DNA of 64,000 bases from Promethearchaeota archaeon (lineage in GTDB: Archaea > Asgardarchaeota > Lokiarchaeia > Sigynarchaeales > SOKP01): the NCBI GenBank assembly GCA_019057775.1, contig JAHLWT010000274.1, positions 1 to 64,000 on the forward strand. Reading direction: 5' to 3'. Below the pieces are notes generated by a model that was given only the letters and a program-made list of their open reading frames with translations, was not told the DNA's origin and searched no databases. This document shows positions 1-9,422 of this stretch, piece by piece (the first letter of the stretch is position 1; each line of letters starts with the position of its first letter). Position numbers and translations under genes: made by a program.

Positions 1-512
1 AAAGGGAACGTGAGCTGGGTTTAGACCGACGTGAGTCAGGTCGGATTCTATCTACTGGGCTTGTAGGTTGACTGAGGGTAAGGGAAAATCAGTACGAGAG
101 GAACATTTTGCCGGCGCCTCTAGTGTACCGGTTATCTGACAAGGTATTGCCGGGCAGCCACGCGCTAACGGATAAGTGCTGAAAGCATCTAAGCACGAAG
201 CCGGACCCGAAAATAGTCAGCCAATCTCGTGTAATTAGGGTTATATGATATTTTGGATATTTATGTTGATGGGGTTGATAAGGCGAACCTGTGAATGCGC
301 CGAATGTCAATCTGAACCTATCCACGTGTAAAAGTGTTGGATATAAGGCATCATAATATGAATGTGTGGAACGCTGTGTAACGAGATCAGGGCGCGGTGA
401 CGCGAACTGAGTATGCGAGACGAGTGCTCCCGTAAAAGACGGGCTTGGTGAGATAGGGGTGTACGTAGGGAGCTTTAGGGCGACCTATTCAGCCCGCTAT
501 TCTCAACCGCAC
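1..512 (+). rRNA. 23S ribosomal RNA, 3' end (partial, runs off left edge)
   Basis: The opening bases match domain VI of LSU rRNA. The sarcin-ricin loop core AGTACGAGAGGAAC is at about 92-105, and the conserved GCTGAAAGCATCTAAGC stretch follows near 178-195. The archaeal 3'-terminal domain signature (gataggggtgtacg ... cagcccgctat) is at 454-500. About 410 bases separate the sarcin-ricin loop from the end, against about 240 in E. coli; the extra bases lie between about 220 and 440, the place of helix 98 / expansion segment ES39. The exact 3' end is a guess to within about 15 bases. No 5S rRNA or tRNA follows; 513-750 looks like trailer and the leader of the next gene. Confidence 0.93.
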
Positions 513-750
513 GAGTGTGTGGTGTTGAAAGAGGAGTACAAGGTTCAGGCTTAGCGTCTGAGGGTTGTATGAAGGGAATGTGGTAAGGTCAAGTATGATT
601 AGAGATGGTGTGAGAAGGTTTGAGAGGGAGTTTGTTCATGAGCAGAGATTTTTTTTCTTATTTTTCTATCTTTATAATAAATCGAGATGGCTAAACTTAT
701 TTATACATGAATGTATTATTGAACTTAAAATTGAAAATAAGGATGGAATT

Positions 751-1545
751 ATGGATGTTAAAGAGAATTTTATGAAATGGGATAATCCTGGTATCGCTTT
801 AATAACAGGTGCTTCCTCGGGAATTGGGGCAGAATTTACCCGTCAGTTAGCGGAGCAAGGTTTTGATCTGATCTTGGTAGCGAGAAGAAGGGATAGGTTA
901 GAAACAATTAGTCAAAAATTAAGCAAATTATATCATATTAAGGCAGAAATATTAATTGCTGATTTATCAAAACTAAAAGATATAGAAAAAGTAACTTCAA
1001 AAATTTTAGATACAGATGATATTGACGTTCTTATAAACAATGCAGGGTATGGGATAATAACACCTTTCCTAGATAGAGAAAATATACAAAATGCTGATAT
1101 GATAAACGTCCATTATACAAGTCCTGTAATGTTTTGTCATTCTGCTATACAAGGGATGAAAAAAAGAAACCGGGGAGTTATTATTAATAATGCTTCAATG
1201 TCAGTAATAACTAGGACGAATGTTATGTATTCTTCTACTAAAGCCGCACTTACTATCTTTTCTGAAATATTAAAATCAGAAGTAAGAGGTAGAGGGATCT
1301 ACATTCAAGCTTTATGTCCTGGTTTCACTTACTCTGAATTCCACGATACAGATTCCATGAGTGGTTTTAGTCGTGAAAAGCATTCTAAAGTTCCATGGAT
1401 GAGTGCTGAAGAAGTGGTTACGCTCTCACTAAAAGCTATTAATAACCGAGATGTGATATTTATACCTGGAGAGGAAAATAGAGAAATAGTAAAAGGAATT
1501 CGAAAAACTACTTTAAAAAAGTACCTAAATTGTAAAAAATTTTAA
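751..1545 (+). CDS. Short-chain dehydrogenase/reductase (SDR family)
   Basis: NAD(P)-dependent oxidoreductase of the classical SDR type, 264 residues, cytosolic. Visible motifs are the cofactor loop TGASSGIG (about residues 19-26), NNAG near residue 98, and the catalytic YSSTK near residue 163 preceded by a serine-rich strand. The frame stays open back to 565, but that stretch reads as rRNA trailer. The ATG at 751 has GGATG a few bases upstream and starts just before the Rossmann fold, so I chose it. Substrate cannot be told from sequence. It is the first gene after the rRNA and stands alone. Confidence 0.88.
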   Translation: MDVKENFMKWDNPGIALITGASSGIGAEFTRQLAEQGFDLILVARRRDRLETISQKLSKLYHIKAEILIADLSKLKDIEKVTSKILDTDDIDVLINNAGYGIITPFLDRENIQNADMINVHYTSPVMFCHSAIQGMKKRNRGVIINNASMSVITRTNVMYSSTKAALTIFSEILKSEVRGRGIYIQALCPGFTYSEFHDTDSMSGFSREKHSKVPWMSAEEVVTLSLKAINNRDVIFIPGEENREIVKGIRKTTLKKYLNCKKF

Positions 1546-1641
1546 ATCCCTTTTTCTTTTCAGTTTATATTCAATATCAACGGTTATTTATTTTTAATTT
1601 CTTCTCACACTTCATCAGTTATTAATTTAAACTATATTAAA

Positions 1642-2073
1642 TTAAAAAAAGAGTCTTAGAATACCGAGAATTATCGTAACTATAACTACAAGAAGTGTTG
1701 TTCTACCTAACTACTTATGGAACAATCTAAATGTGCGAATTTTCTTAACTGATTTATTTTTTTGTTTCGCAGCCCAGAAGATAGATTGACCAATAATGGG
1801 AGTAATACTCAAGAGACCTATAGAAATTAAACCAAAAATCGAATGAATGCTATTAATATGATTATTAAAGTTTTCACCCACCATCCTAATTCCTAATCCC
1901 AATCCAGCTAGACATGAAAAAACACCAAAGATTGCTATAAATTTATGTTTTACAATCCATTTCTTTATTTTTTTCTTCTTTCTTGCGATAATCATTGCTG
2001 AACTAACCAGAATAAGCCCAATCAGCATTAGCGCAGCATGAATTGGCCAGTCTCTAAGAGTGTCTATCAACAT
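1642..2073 (-). pseudogene. Cytochrome b561-like membrane protein interrupted by an in-frame amber codon
   Basis: Small integral membrane protein with four predicted hydrophobic segments and the histidine pattern of b561-type haem proteins (PIHAALM near the start, KHKFIAIFG, SIHSIFGL, FRLFHK). Reading stops at TAG (1711-1713) after 120 residues, but the same frame continues past it with LGRTTLLVVIVTIILGIL and ends at TAA (1642-1644). Family members usually read HKWLGR here, so the amber sits where a Trp (TGG) is expected. This could be a point mutation, a sequencing error, or stop-codon readthrough. The first 120 residues alone would lack the last helix. TAG is used as an ordinary stop by other genes in the window. 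Confidence 0.6.
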
Positions 2074-2132
2074 TCTTTATCATTTAAGTATTAAATCTCT
2101 CTATTCCAGTTTTAGTTTAAAGATTTTAAAGC

Positions 2133-3335
2133 TTAACTTATTAATTCCTTTATGGCATGATAAATCCTGTTAAGACCTTCTTCCAAAATTGATCGAGGGC
2201 ATGCGATGTTTATTCGTTGAAAACCTTCACCTCCCTGTCCAAATTTATATCCTCCATCTAAAACCACTTTAGCTTTTTCAAGTAAAAAAGTCTCTAATTG
2301 ATGGTCTTCTATATCTAATTCTTTAAAATCAAGCCAAACTAGATAAGTTCCTTCAGGTTCGATAATCTTAATCTGTGGGAGCTTATTTTTTATAAATGCT
2401 TTGAGAAATTCTAAGTTTTCCTTAAGATATAAGATAAGCGTTTCTAACCAATCATCACATTTCTCGAATGCTGCTTGCTGTGCCACAATAGATAGAACAT
2501 TAGGAAGGTATCCAAGTTCTTCTGGGATGAAGACGCTTTCAAGCGAATTATTAAAAGTTTGACGGATTTTTTGGTTTGGGATAATAATGTTGGAGAGCTG
2601 AAGACCCGGGAGGTTAAAAGTCTTACTAGCTGATGTACAAGTAATCGAATTTTGAGCATAATTATTACTTATTGAAGCAAAACTAGTGTGTTTATATCCG
2701 GGATAGACTAAATCACAATGTATCTCATCTGCAATAACTATAATCTCATTATTTAAACATATATCCCCTAACTGTGTCAATTCTTCTTTAGTCCATAATC
2801 TTCCAACAGGATTATGAGGATTACATAGAATTAGAAGTTTTGTCCTTGAGTCTTTAACAATTTGCTCGAGATTCTCAAAATCCATTTGATAACGGCCATT
2901 TATTAGTTTTAAGGGATTTAAAAGGATCTGACGCCCATTTGTTTTAATAGCCCCAAAAAAAGGGTAATACACAGGGTTTTGAACAATTACTTTATCGCCA
3001 GGATTGCTAAACCCTTGGATAGCTAAGTTAATCGCAAGGATTACTCCTGGTGTAAAGATTAACCATTCTTTTTTTATGTTCCAATTGTAATAACGTTTAA
3101 ACCATTTAATTAAAGCATCATAATAAGTTGATGGATAATAAGTGTAGCCAAAAATCCCGTGTTCTGCACGTTTAACGATAGCGTCTATAATAGGCTGGGG
3201 TGCACGAAAATCCATATCAGCCACCCATAATGGTAAAGTATCTTTTTCATAAAAATCCCATTTAAATGATTGCGTTCCAGAACGATCAATAATCCTATCA
3301 AAAGAATAATTTTTTTCAAACACATTTTCTAACAA
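2133..3335 (-). CDS. PatB/MalY-type PLP-dependent C-S lyase (cystathionine beta-lyase family)
   Basis: Fold-type I aminotransferase-like enzyme of 400 residues. The N-terminal block FDRIIDRSGTQSFKWD ... LPLWVADMDF ... GIFGYTY is diagnostic of the PatB/MalY subgroup, which cleaves C-S bonds of cystathionine or cysteine-type substrates. The PLP lysine lies in TSASKTFNLPGL, and LCNPHNPVGR and IADEIHCDL are the phosphate- and pyridine-binding motifs. It converges on nothing close; the next gene diverges from it. An aminotransferase role cannot be excluded. Confidence 0.9.
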   Translation of the reverse strand: MLENVFEKNYSFDRIIDRSGTQSFKWDFYEKDTLPLWVADMDFRAPQPIIDAIVKRAEHGIFGYTYYPSTYYDALIKWFKRYYNWNIKKEWLIFTPGVILAINLAIQGFSNPGDKVIVQNPVYYPFFGAIKTNGRQILLNPLKLINGRYQMDFENLEQIVKDSRTKLLILCNPHNPVGRLWTKEELTQLGDICLNNEIIVIADEIHCDLVYPGYKHTSFASISNNYAQNSITCTSASKTFNLPGLQLSNIIIPNQKIRQTFNNSLESVFIPEELGYLPNVLSIVAQQAAFEKCDDWLETLILYLKENLEFLKAFIKNKLPQIKIIEPEGTYLVWLDFKELDIEDHQLETFLLEKAKVVLDGGYKFGQGGEGFQRINIACPRSILEEGLNRIYHAIKELIS

Positions 3336-3527
3336 TATTAAATGGTTTTAAAAATATTTGAAAAAATTAAATTGATAATAATAATCTAGATAAATATAGC
3401 TCTAAAGGTAATTTATCAAATATTTTTTCACATCAGAATTTTTATTCTATTTAAAAGTTCTTAAATACCTTTAATAAAGGATTTATCGTTTAATGAATAG
3501 GAACTTTAATTACACATATAATTTATT

Positions 3528-4460
3528 ATGGATTATACAATATTAGGACGTACAGGGCTTAAAGTTAGTAAAATGGGCGTAGGTTGTGGAGGTCCAAGCA
3601 GAATAGGACGAAGTTCAGGAAAAACTTTTGAAGAATCTATTTCTTTAATCGAGTATGCTTTAAAATCTGGTATCAATTTCATTGATACGGCAGAAGTATA
3701 TAAAACTGAGAAGATTGTTGGTAAAGCAATAAAAAGTTTTAAACGGGAGAGTCTTGTAATTTCAACAAAAAAATCAACATGGAGAAATATCCAACCGAGT
3801 AATGTAAAAAAAAGCATTGAGAGAAGTCTTCAGAATCTAGGTACAGAATATATCGACATATATCATCTTCACGGAGTAATTTTACAAGATTATGAATATC
3901 TCAAATCGGAAATTGCACCTATACTCTTAGAAATGAAAGATCAAGGTAAAATTCGTTTTATAGGAATTACCGAACGCTTCAATTCCGATCCACAACATTC
4001 TATGCTACAACGAGCATTAGAGGATGATATCTGGGATGTAATGATGGTAGGATTCAATATATTGAATCAATCTGCTCGAAATCGTGTTTTAACAAAAGCG
4101 ATAGAAAAGGAAATTGGCATTTTAGTTATGTTCGCTGTACGACTAGCATTGAGTAAGCCTAAACGGCTTAAAGAATGTATAGATGAGTTAATTGAAAAAA
4201 AGGAAATTGATCCTTCGGAGATTGAAAATACCAATCCTCTAGGTTTTCTTCTACACAAGAGAGGTGCAGTTAGCTTAGTGGATGCAGCTTATCGATTTTG
4301 TCATTCTGAACCAGGGACACATGTGATCCTTTCTGGTACAGGAAATATGGATCATTTAATGGCAAATATAAGTTCATTTCTGCGATCTCCTCTTCCACAT
4401 GATGATTTAATAAGACTTAAAAAGATTTTTAAGTTGGTTGATTCTATAACTGGACAATAA
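3528..4460 (+). CDS. Aldo/keto reductase
   Basis: NADPH-dependent AKR of 310 residues with a TIM-barrel pattern. MDYTILGRTGLKVSKMGVG is the typical N terminus; IDTAEVY carries the catalytic Asp and Tyr, STKKS the Lys and YHLHG the His. The C-terminal cofactor region VILSGTGN is also present. Single gene, divergent from the C-S lyase, with an AT-rich promoter region between them. Substrate unknown. Confidence 0.88.
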   Translation: MDYTILGRTGLKVSKMGVGCGGPSRIGRSSGKTFEESISLIEYALKSGINFIDTAEVYKTEKIVGKAIKSFKRESLVISTKKSTWRNIQPSNVKKSIERSLQNLGTEYIDIYHLHGVILQDYEYLKSEIAPILLEMKDQGKIRFIGITERFNSDPQHSMLQRALEDDIWDVMMVGFNILNQSARNRVLTKAIEKEIGILVMFAVRLALSKPKRLKECIDELIEKKEIDPSEIENTNPLGFLLHKRGAVSLVDAAYRFCHSEPGTHVILSGTGNMDHLMANISSFLRSPLPHDDLIRLKKIFKLVDSITGQ

Positions 4461-4597
4461 AAACATTCAATCAAAAATAAAAGGTTAGACTTCTTGTTAT
4501 TGGCTACGTACGGTTAATTATTTAATATTTATATTGTTGCTAAAATTGATTATATAAAAGGACTTATAAAACTAAAAATTGATCAAACAGAATAGAA

Positions 4598-5761
4598 ATG
4601 ACACATAAACTTTACTGGGAAACCCCCTATGCAAAAGAGTTCAATGCGAAGGTAGTCTCCATTCAAGATGAAGGAATAATTCTTGATCAAACGCTATTTT
4701 ATCCATATGGAGGCAATCAATTAAGTGATCATGGCATAATCAGAATAAATGATATTGAATTTGAAATTAATAATGTGATGAAAGAAGACAATGAAATTAC
4801 CCATTCTCTCCCATCTGAGTTTCACAAAAAAATTAAGGTAGGAGATAAAGTATTAGGCAAAATTGATTGGAATCGTAGATATGGTTTAATGAAATCTCAT
4901 ACGTCACAGCATATTTTCTCAGCAGTAATTAAAAATAGATATGATATCGATACAGTTAGAGCGACTCTTAATTTTGAAGAAGTGTTAATATCCTTTTCTA
5001 AAGCATTAAATTACGAGCAAATTAGATCAGCCTTAGACGAAATTAACGAAATCTGTTCTACTAACAATTTAGTTATTAATGGAAAAATCATATCTAACGT
5101 AGAAATTGAACAATATAAAGATTTAATTAGAGGAAACATTCCTTTTGAAAACCAAATTCGAATAATTGAAATAAAAAATCTAGATTTGGTATGTTGTGGT
5201 GGGACACATGTTGAAAACTCAACTGAAATTGGTATTATATTAATTTACGATATTAAAAAGGGTAAAGAATTGAAGTATTACATCGGAAATAGAGCATTAA
5301 GCATGTTAACAACTCTTAATATAGATTTAATTGAAATGGGTAATTCATTAAATACTACTATTAACAAGATTAGAGAAAGAAATATGAAAAGTGAGGATTT
5401 AATTTTAAATATCCGAGAGAAAAACAAAACGCTTGAAATAAAAATTCTGGAATTAACAGCTCGAAATTCAATTGAAACAATAAATGATATATTGATATTT
5501 TCTATAGATTATAATATTGATTACAAGATAATATCAAAAAATTTACATTTATTTCCTTCGAATACGTTCGTAATTATAAGGATCGCTCCAAAAAAATATA
5601 GATTTATCTCAAAACATCACAATCTTAATTCTAATAACATAATGCAAAGTTTTCTAAAAAAATATGGCGGAAAGGGAGGTGGTAATCCTAATTCTGCTCA
5701 AGGTTCTTTTGAAACGGAGCCTAGAGATTTAATATCTGATCTAAAAGAATTTTTAGAATAG
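4598..5761 (+). CDS. alaX: Alanyl-tRNA editing protein AlaX (long form)
   Basis: Free-standing editing domain that deacylates mischarged Ser/Gly-tRNA(Ala). It has YPYGGNQLSDHG, the zinc site HTSQH (about residue 102) and CCGGTHV (about residue 202). At 387 residues it is the long form: a coiled middle and a C-terminal DHHA1-like end with GGKGGGNPNSAQG, as in the C-Ala domain of AlaRS. It stops 15 bases before the end of the convergent GH4 gene. Confidence 0.92.
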   Translation: MTHKLYWETPYAKEFNAKVVSIQDEGIILDQTLFYPYGGNQLSDHGIIRINDIEFEINNVMKEDNEITHSLPSEFHKKIKVGDKVLGKIDWNRRYGLMKSHTSQHIFSAVIKNRYDIDTVRATLNFEEVLISFSKALNYEQIRSALDEINEICSTNNLVINGKIISNVEIEQYKDLIRGNIPFENQIRIIEIKNLDLVCCGGTHVENSTEIGIILIYDIKKGKELKYYIGNRALSMLTTLNIDLIEMGNSLNTTINKIRERNMKSEDLILNIREKNKTLEIKILELTARNSIETINDILIFSIDYNIDYKIISKNLHLFPSNTFVIIRIAPKKYRFISKHHNLNSNNIMQSFLKKYGGKGGGNPNSAQGSFETEPRDLISDLKEFLE

Positions 5762-5775
5762 ATTTAGGTTAGATG

Positions 5776-7101
5776 TTATTTAAAACTAGGTAGATAATCC
5801 TTCTGAAGTTTTGTCATTTCATCAAATATTGCTTCTGCCATTTCAAAATTACCACAATTTACATCAAGGGCTATACTCGCTAATGCTAGGTCTTTAGATT
5901 CTTTTAAAATTGCTTCAACACAAATATCTTGTATTGACGCTTCTATACGGAGCAGGGCAGCAACACTTTTAGGAATCTTGCCTAGCTTTATTCCTTTTAT
6001 TCCATTCTTATTAACAATCCCTGAACATTCAATCACCAAATCTTGCGGTAGGTTTTCAATAATACCATCATTTGGAATATTCACAGCAGTTTCATAAGAG
6101 TTTTTATCCTCACAAATAGCCTCAATTATCGGAATTGCCCTCTCTCCAGAAGGATTTTTCATGAATAATCCCTTCCGAGGATAAGTTCCTTTTTTCAATC
6201 TCCTATAATATTTTGTTAGGCGTGCATTTCCTCCTTTATTGACTTGTTCCATTCTAGTTATCCAATCTATTATATCTTGGATTTTTGTATATTGAGATCC
6301 CATTTGTAAATATTCACAGAGATGATTATCACCTACATAAGGAAAACAACCACATCTTTTATACACTTCAAAGGTTAGATCGGCATAATGAAATCGATCC
6401 CATTTATCCTCAAAATATTCTAAACATTTCAAATTAAATTCTGGCATAAGATTTTCTCCAGACTTTAAATCCTTTAAATTCATTATAAAAGCAAAATGAT
6501 TTAAACCTCCTGTAGTAATTTGGATATCCTTTAGGTCTCTATTTAACATTTTTGATAAATGATGGGCTGTTAGTAAGCCTATTTGATGACAAAGTCCCAT
6601 GAATTTTAAATTGGGGACAGTTCTCTTAATTGCAAGGCAGATTCTAGACATTGGATTAGAATAATTGATAAAAAAAGCCTTAGGGCATATTTTTTCAACA
6701 TCTTTAGCAATATTAACTATTTCTGGAATCTGTCTCGCACTATGGAAAAACCCACCTGAACCACCATTTTCTGCCATCATCTCAGTAGAACCTGATTTTC
6801 TAGGTATTTTATTATCTTGCCATCTTAATTCAAATCTATCTCCCTTTTCAATTGAGCAAATTATGAAATCAGCATTTTTAATAGCATCTGCTCTATTAGT
6901 TGTACATTCAATCTCAAATTTGTTTCCAAGTTTTTTATTATCTTCTAATATGATTTCATAGACCATTTCTAATTTCTCTTGATTTATATCATGAAGCACA
7001 ACTGTGGAACCCGACATTATAGAGCTTAGATTAAGATCCATTAAAGTAGCAGGTCCAAATGAAGCACTTCCTGCTCCTATTAAAACAATTCGTTTGTTCA
7101 T
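5776..7101 (-). CDS. Glycoside hydrolase family 4 (alpha-galactosidase/6-phospho-glucosidase-like)
   Basis: NAD- and metal-dependent glycosidase of 441 residues. It begins with a Rossmann GAGSASFGP loop, then shows NYSNPM (about residue 147), CHQIG (about 170, the metal-binding Cys) and GGLNHF (about 195, metal His). GH4 enzymes work by oxidation and elimination at C3/C2. The Asp/Asn pattern resembles the MelA/AglA/LplD side more than the phospho-glucosidase side, but I cannot assign the sugar. No transporter or sugar kinase is adjacent. Confidence 0.9.
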   Translation of the reverse strand: MNKRIVLIGAGSASFGPATLMDLNLSSIMSGSTVVLHDINQEKLEMVYEIILEDNKKLGNKFEIECTTNRADAIKNADFIICSIEKGDRFELRWQDNKIPRKSGSTEMMAENGGSGGFFHSARQIPEIVNIAKDVEKICPKAFFINYSNPMSRICLAIKRTVPNLKFMGLCHQIGLLTAHHLSKMLNRDLKDIQITTGGLNHFAFIMNLKDLKSGENLMPEFNLKCLEYFEDKWDRFHYADLTFEVYKRCGCFPYVGDNHLCEYLQMGSQYTKIQDIIDWITRMEQVNKGGNARLTKYYRRLKKGTYPRKGLFMKNPSGERAIPIIEAICEDKNSYETAVNIPNDGIIENLPQDLVIECSGIVNKNGIKGIKLGKIPKSVAALLRIEASIQDICVEAILKESKDLALASIALDVNCGNFEMAEAIFDEMTKLQKDYLPSFK

Positions 7102-7245
7102 TCTTCATCACACATTTAATATAGAGGTTTAATATATTATTTAAAAAACGAGACTTTGATAAAAAATTTAATTAAATAAACTAGGATACCATCTTTTATG
7201 TAAAAGTTTATCGGAGTAAATTTCTTCACTAATTAAAAGTAAGAA

Positions 7246-7557
7246 TTAAACATCCAGTCGTTTTAAATTTGAAATCATCAAGGATTTTATCATCTTTAGA
7301 TATCGAGATTTATGTGAACTCTTATATTCGACTCTTTTTAACTCAGAATTCATATTAGCCAATCGTTCTCGTAATTTTTTTTTAGTATTAGCATCAAAAA
7401 GATATTTAAATTCTAGCATTGATTCAAAATGACCACATAAAGAACATATCTGAGTTTTGGTGTCTAAATGACTTAGTTTGGGCAGAGTAAGAGCTATACG
7501 ATCACAAAAAGGGCAAAAATTAATACCTTTCATTATTAATTCATGATTTTCTGTCAT
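7246..7557 (-). CDS. Small Zn-finger-like protein, unknown
   Basis: 103 residues. A four-cysteine pattern CPFC-x20-CSLC at residues 15-40 suggests a zinc ribbon. The rest is Lys/Arg/Leu rich and probably helical. Not recognised as a known family. Upstream and downstream are short AT-rich gaps. Confidence 0.55.
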   Translation of the reverse strand: MTENHELIMKGINFCPFCDRIALTLPKLSHLDTKTQICSLCGHFESMLEFKYLFDANTKKKLRERLANMNSELKRVEYKSSHKSRYLKMIKSLMISNLKRLDV

Positions 7558-7717
7558 GGTTCTTTAAATATAATTTATTTATTAAAAATCACTGAGAGAA
7601 ATGAATTATTAAACTATAATAATATCGTAAGAATACTAATTATTGTAATAATTAACATTATTCTTGGAGATATTATTAAGAAATAGGATACAGAAAGATC
7701 TTTACTATTTTTTTAAA

Positions 7718-8323
7718 TTAAATATTAACTCCAAGCTTCCGTAATTCAAAACGCAAATCCGTACCAGGAAAGTATAAGATTGTTTCCATATTCAATTTTT
7801 TTGCATACAATAAAAATGTCTTGATATCATCAATGAAAACACATTCCATAGGGTTCAATTGGTATTTATCTAATAATAAATGGTAAATTTCAGCTTCGGG
7901 TTTAATAACGTTAACTTTACAGGAGATAATCCTACCATTAAAATATGAAAAGAATTCATATTGTTTAGTAACAAATTCGAATGCTTCCTTAATGAAATTT
8001 GATAAAATGTAAATTTCATAGTCTTTTGATTTTAAATCTTGCAATATTTTTACATTTTCATTGATTGGAGTTAACATTTCCATCCAATGCTTAAAAAAAA
8101 CTCTAATAAACTCATTTTCATTTGGAAATCTCTTGATGAATTCATTTTTAGCTATATCTATAGAGATTGTTCCACGATCTAAGTTTAACCATACTTTACT
8201 TCTGATTACTTTAGAAATAAAATCGTGAATATAATCCTCATCGTCAGAATATCTATGCAAAAATTTTTCTGGTTGAAATTCTAAAAGAACATTTCCTAAA
8301 TCGAAGATTATATTTTTTATCAT
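7718..8323 (-). CDS. HAD-superfamily hydrolase
   Basis: 201-residue haloacid-dehalogenase-like phosphatase. Motif I is FDLGNVLLEF right at the start (nucleophile Asp), motif II the ILSNF Ser/Asn, the motif III Lys lies in KVNVIKPEAEIY, and motif IV is FIDDIKTF. The cap is a small helical C1 type. The frame is open to 8356, but ATG at 8323 begins two residues before motif I, as in most members. Substrate unknown; relatives include YihX-like sugar phosphatases. Confidence 0.85.
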   Translation of the reverse strand: MIKNIIFDLGNVLLEFQPEKFLHRYSDDEDYIHDFISKVIRSKVWLNLDRGTISIDIAKNEFIKRFPNENEFIRVFFKHWMEMLTPINENVKILQDLKSKDYEIYILSNFIKEAFEFVTKQYEFFSYFNGRIISCKVNVIKPEAEIYHLLLDKYQLNPMECVFIDDIKTFLLYAKKLNMETILYFPGTDLRFELRKLGVNI

Positions 8324-8410
8324 AGCTTTAATTTCCCTTTCACTTTGAAGTGTCAAAAGCTACAAACTGATTATTTTATAAAACTTTAATACTTTTTGAG
8401 ATTCTAAAAG

Positions 8411-8530
8411 CTATTGATATTGTTTTTCATTGATTTCATTATTGTCATCTTCATGAGGTAAAAAATGAATATGTTCTTGATATATTAAAAATTTTTGTTT
8501 AGATCTGTCAAATTGATTAATTTCAGGCAT
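8411..8530 (-). CDS. Short acidic ORF (39 residues), unknown
   Basis: A short open frame follows the stop of the 8543-9280 gene by 12 bases, with AAAGGA just upstream of its ATG. The product is charged and polar (many Asp, Glu, Asn, Gln, His) with no membrane segment. Position and ribosome-binding site suggest a second gene of that operon; nothing else supports it. Confidence 0.4.
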   Translation of the reverse strand: MPEINQFDRSKQKFLIYQEHIHFLPHEDDNNEINEKQYQ

Positions 8531-8542
8531 CATTCCTTTGAA

Positions 8543-9280
8543 TCATGAAATAAATTTATTTTTCTGTAAAATCCAAGTGTCGATTGTAAAATTCTGAGTA
8601 AAATTTTTCTCATTATTGAAGTCTGAATGAATAGTTGATTTAGGGATCCAGATTTCAGAATTGTTATCAAATTGAATGAGGAGTGCTTTTTCAGTTTCGC
8701 CTTTTATAACACCATTTATACTCTTTTTCTTTCCATTATTATCATTTCTCTCAGAATTTATGTTAATTTTATGGTTATGGTTTTTTCTACTAGGCATATC
8801 TACATTTCTTAATATTATCTCTTCTTGCATAATGGTATTATTTGAGATTGATGAGTCATGCTTATTAAAGCTTTGATTAATTGTAGAAAATTCTATTTTT
8901 TCTTTTAAAATATGTTGCATTAACATTTCCAAAACCTTAAACTGAGAGTAATCCAGTATTTTTGAATAAGCTCCAACATGGATCCATAACTTTCCATTTT
9001 CTCCCTCTTCCCATTTGAATGCAATCTGAGTTTTTTGGTCCTTATAAGTATGAAAGCTAGACCAAAATTGAACGTCTTTTTTAAGCACTCGAATAATCCA
9101 TACCATCTCTTCTATAGAAAATTTAATTACTTTTCCTTCACCATTACTAGGTTTTTCCCATGTACCATTTTCCTTACTTTTAATGAGTCTAAAGAAAATA
9201 AAAGGCTCGTTTTTTGACGAACTTTGTACAATTAGTCCTACCTTTTGCCCAAAAAAACTATAATTATGGGTATCTGTCAT
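8543..9280 (-). CDS. Hypothetical protein with two domains, possible single-strand nucleic-acid binder
   Basis: 245 residues in three parts. Residues 1-120 form a compact domain rich in aromatic residues (FFRLIKSKENGTWEKPS, VQFWSSFHTYK, LWIHVGAYSK) reminiscent of PUR-alpha/Whirly-like ssDNA-binding folds. Residues 125-190 are polar and low complexity. The last 55 form a small beta domain with an IQFDNNSEIWIPKSTI strand pair. Function is inference from composition only. I do not recognise a named family. Confidence 0.6.
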   Translation of the reverse strand: MTDTHNYSFFGQKVGLIVQSSSKNEPFIFFRLIKSKENGTWEKPSNGEGKVIKFSIEEMVWIIRVLKKDVQFWSSFHTYKDQKTQIAFKWEEGENGKLWIHVGAYSKILDYSQFKVLEMLMQHILKEKIEFSTINQSFNKHDSSISNNTIMQEEIILRNVDMPSRKNHNHKININSERNDNNGKKKSINGVIKGETEKALLIQFDNNSEIWIPKSTIHSDFNNEKNFTQNFTIDTWILQKNKFIS

Positions 9281-9422
9281 AATGAAACTAATTATTCGAT
9301 CTTTTTAAAGAAAAACAGTGTTCAAAATTACTATTTTTGTCGAAAATAATTTGATAAAATATTAAATTATCGTACTTGAGTTTTTATAAATTCTTTTATT
9401 TTTTTTAATATTTTTATGTGTT

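Noticed and set aside
89..325. Antisense ORF across the rRNA
   Set aside because: Lies inside conserved 23S sequence; no protein features.
565..750. Upstream extension of the SDR gene
   Set aside because: The 62 extra codons read as rRNA trailer and AT-rich leader; the ATG at 751 has a ribosome-binding site and family-like N terminus.
513..750. Search for 5S rRNA or a tRNA after 23S
   Set aside because: No 5S core or cloverleaf could be traced.
1711..1713. TAG as a pyrrolysine codon
   Set aside because: The expected residue is Trp, the protein is not a methylamine methyltransferase, and TAG ends other genes such as panB normally.
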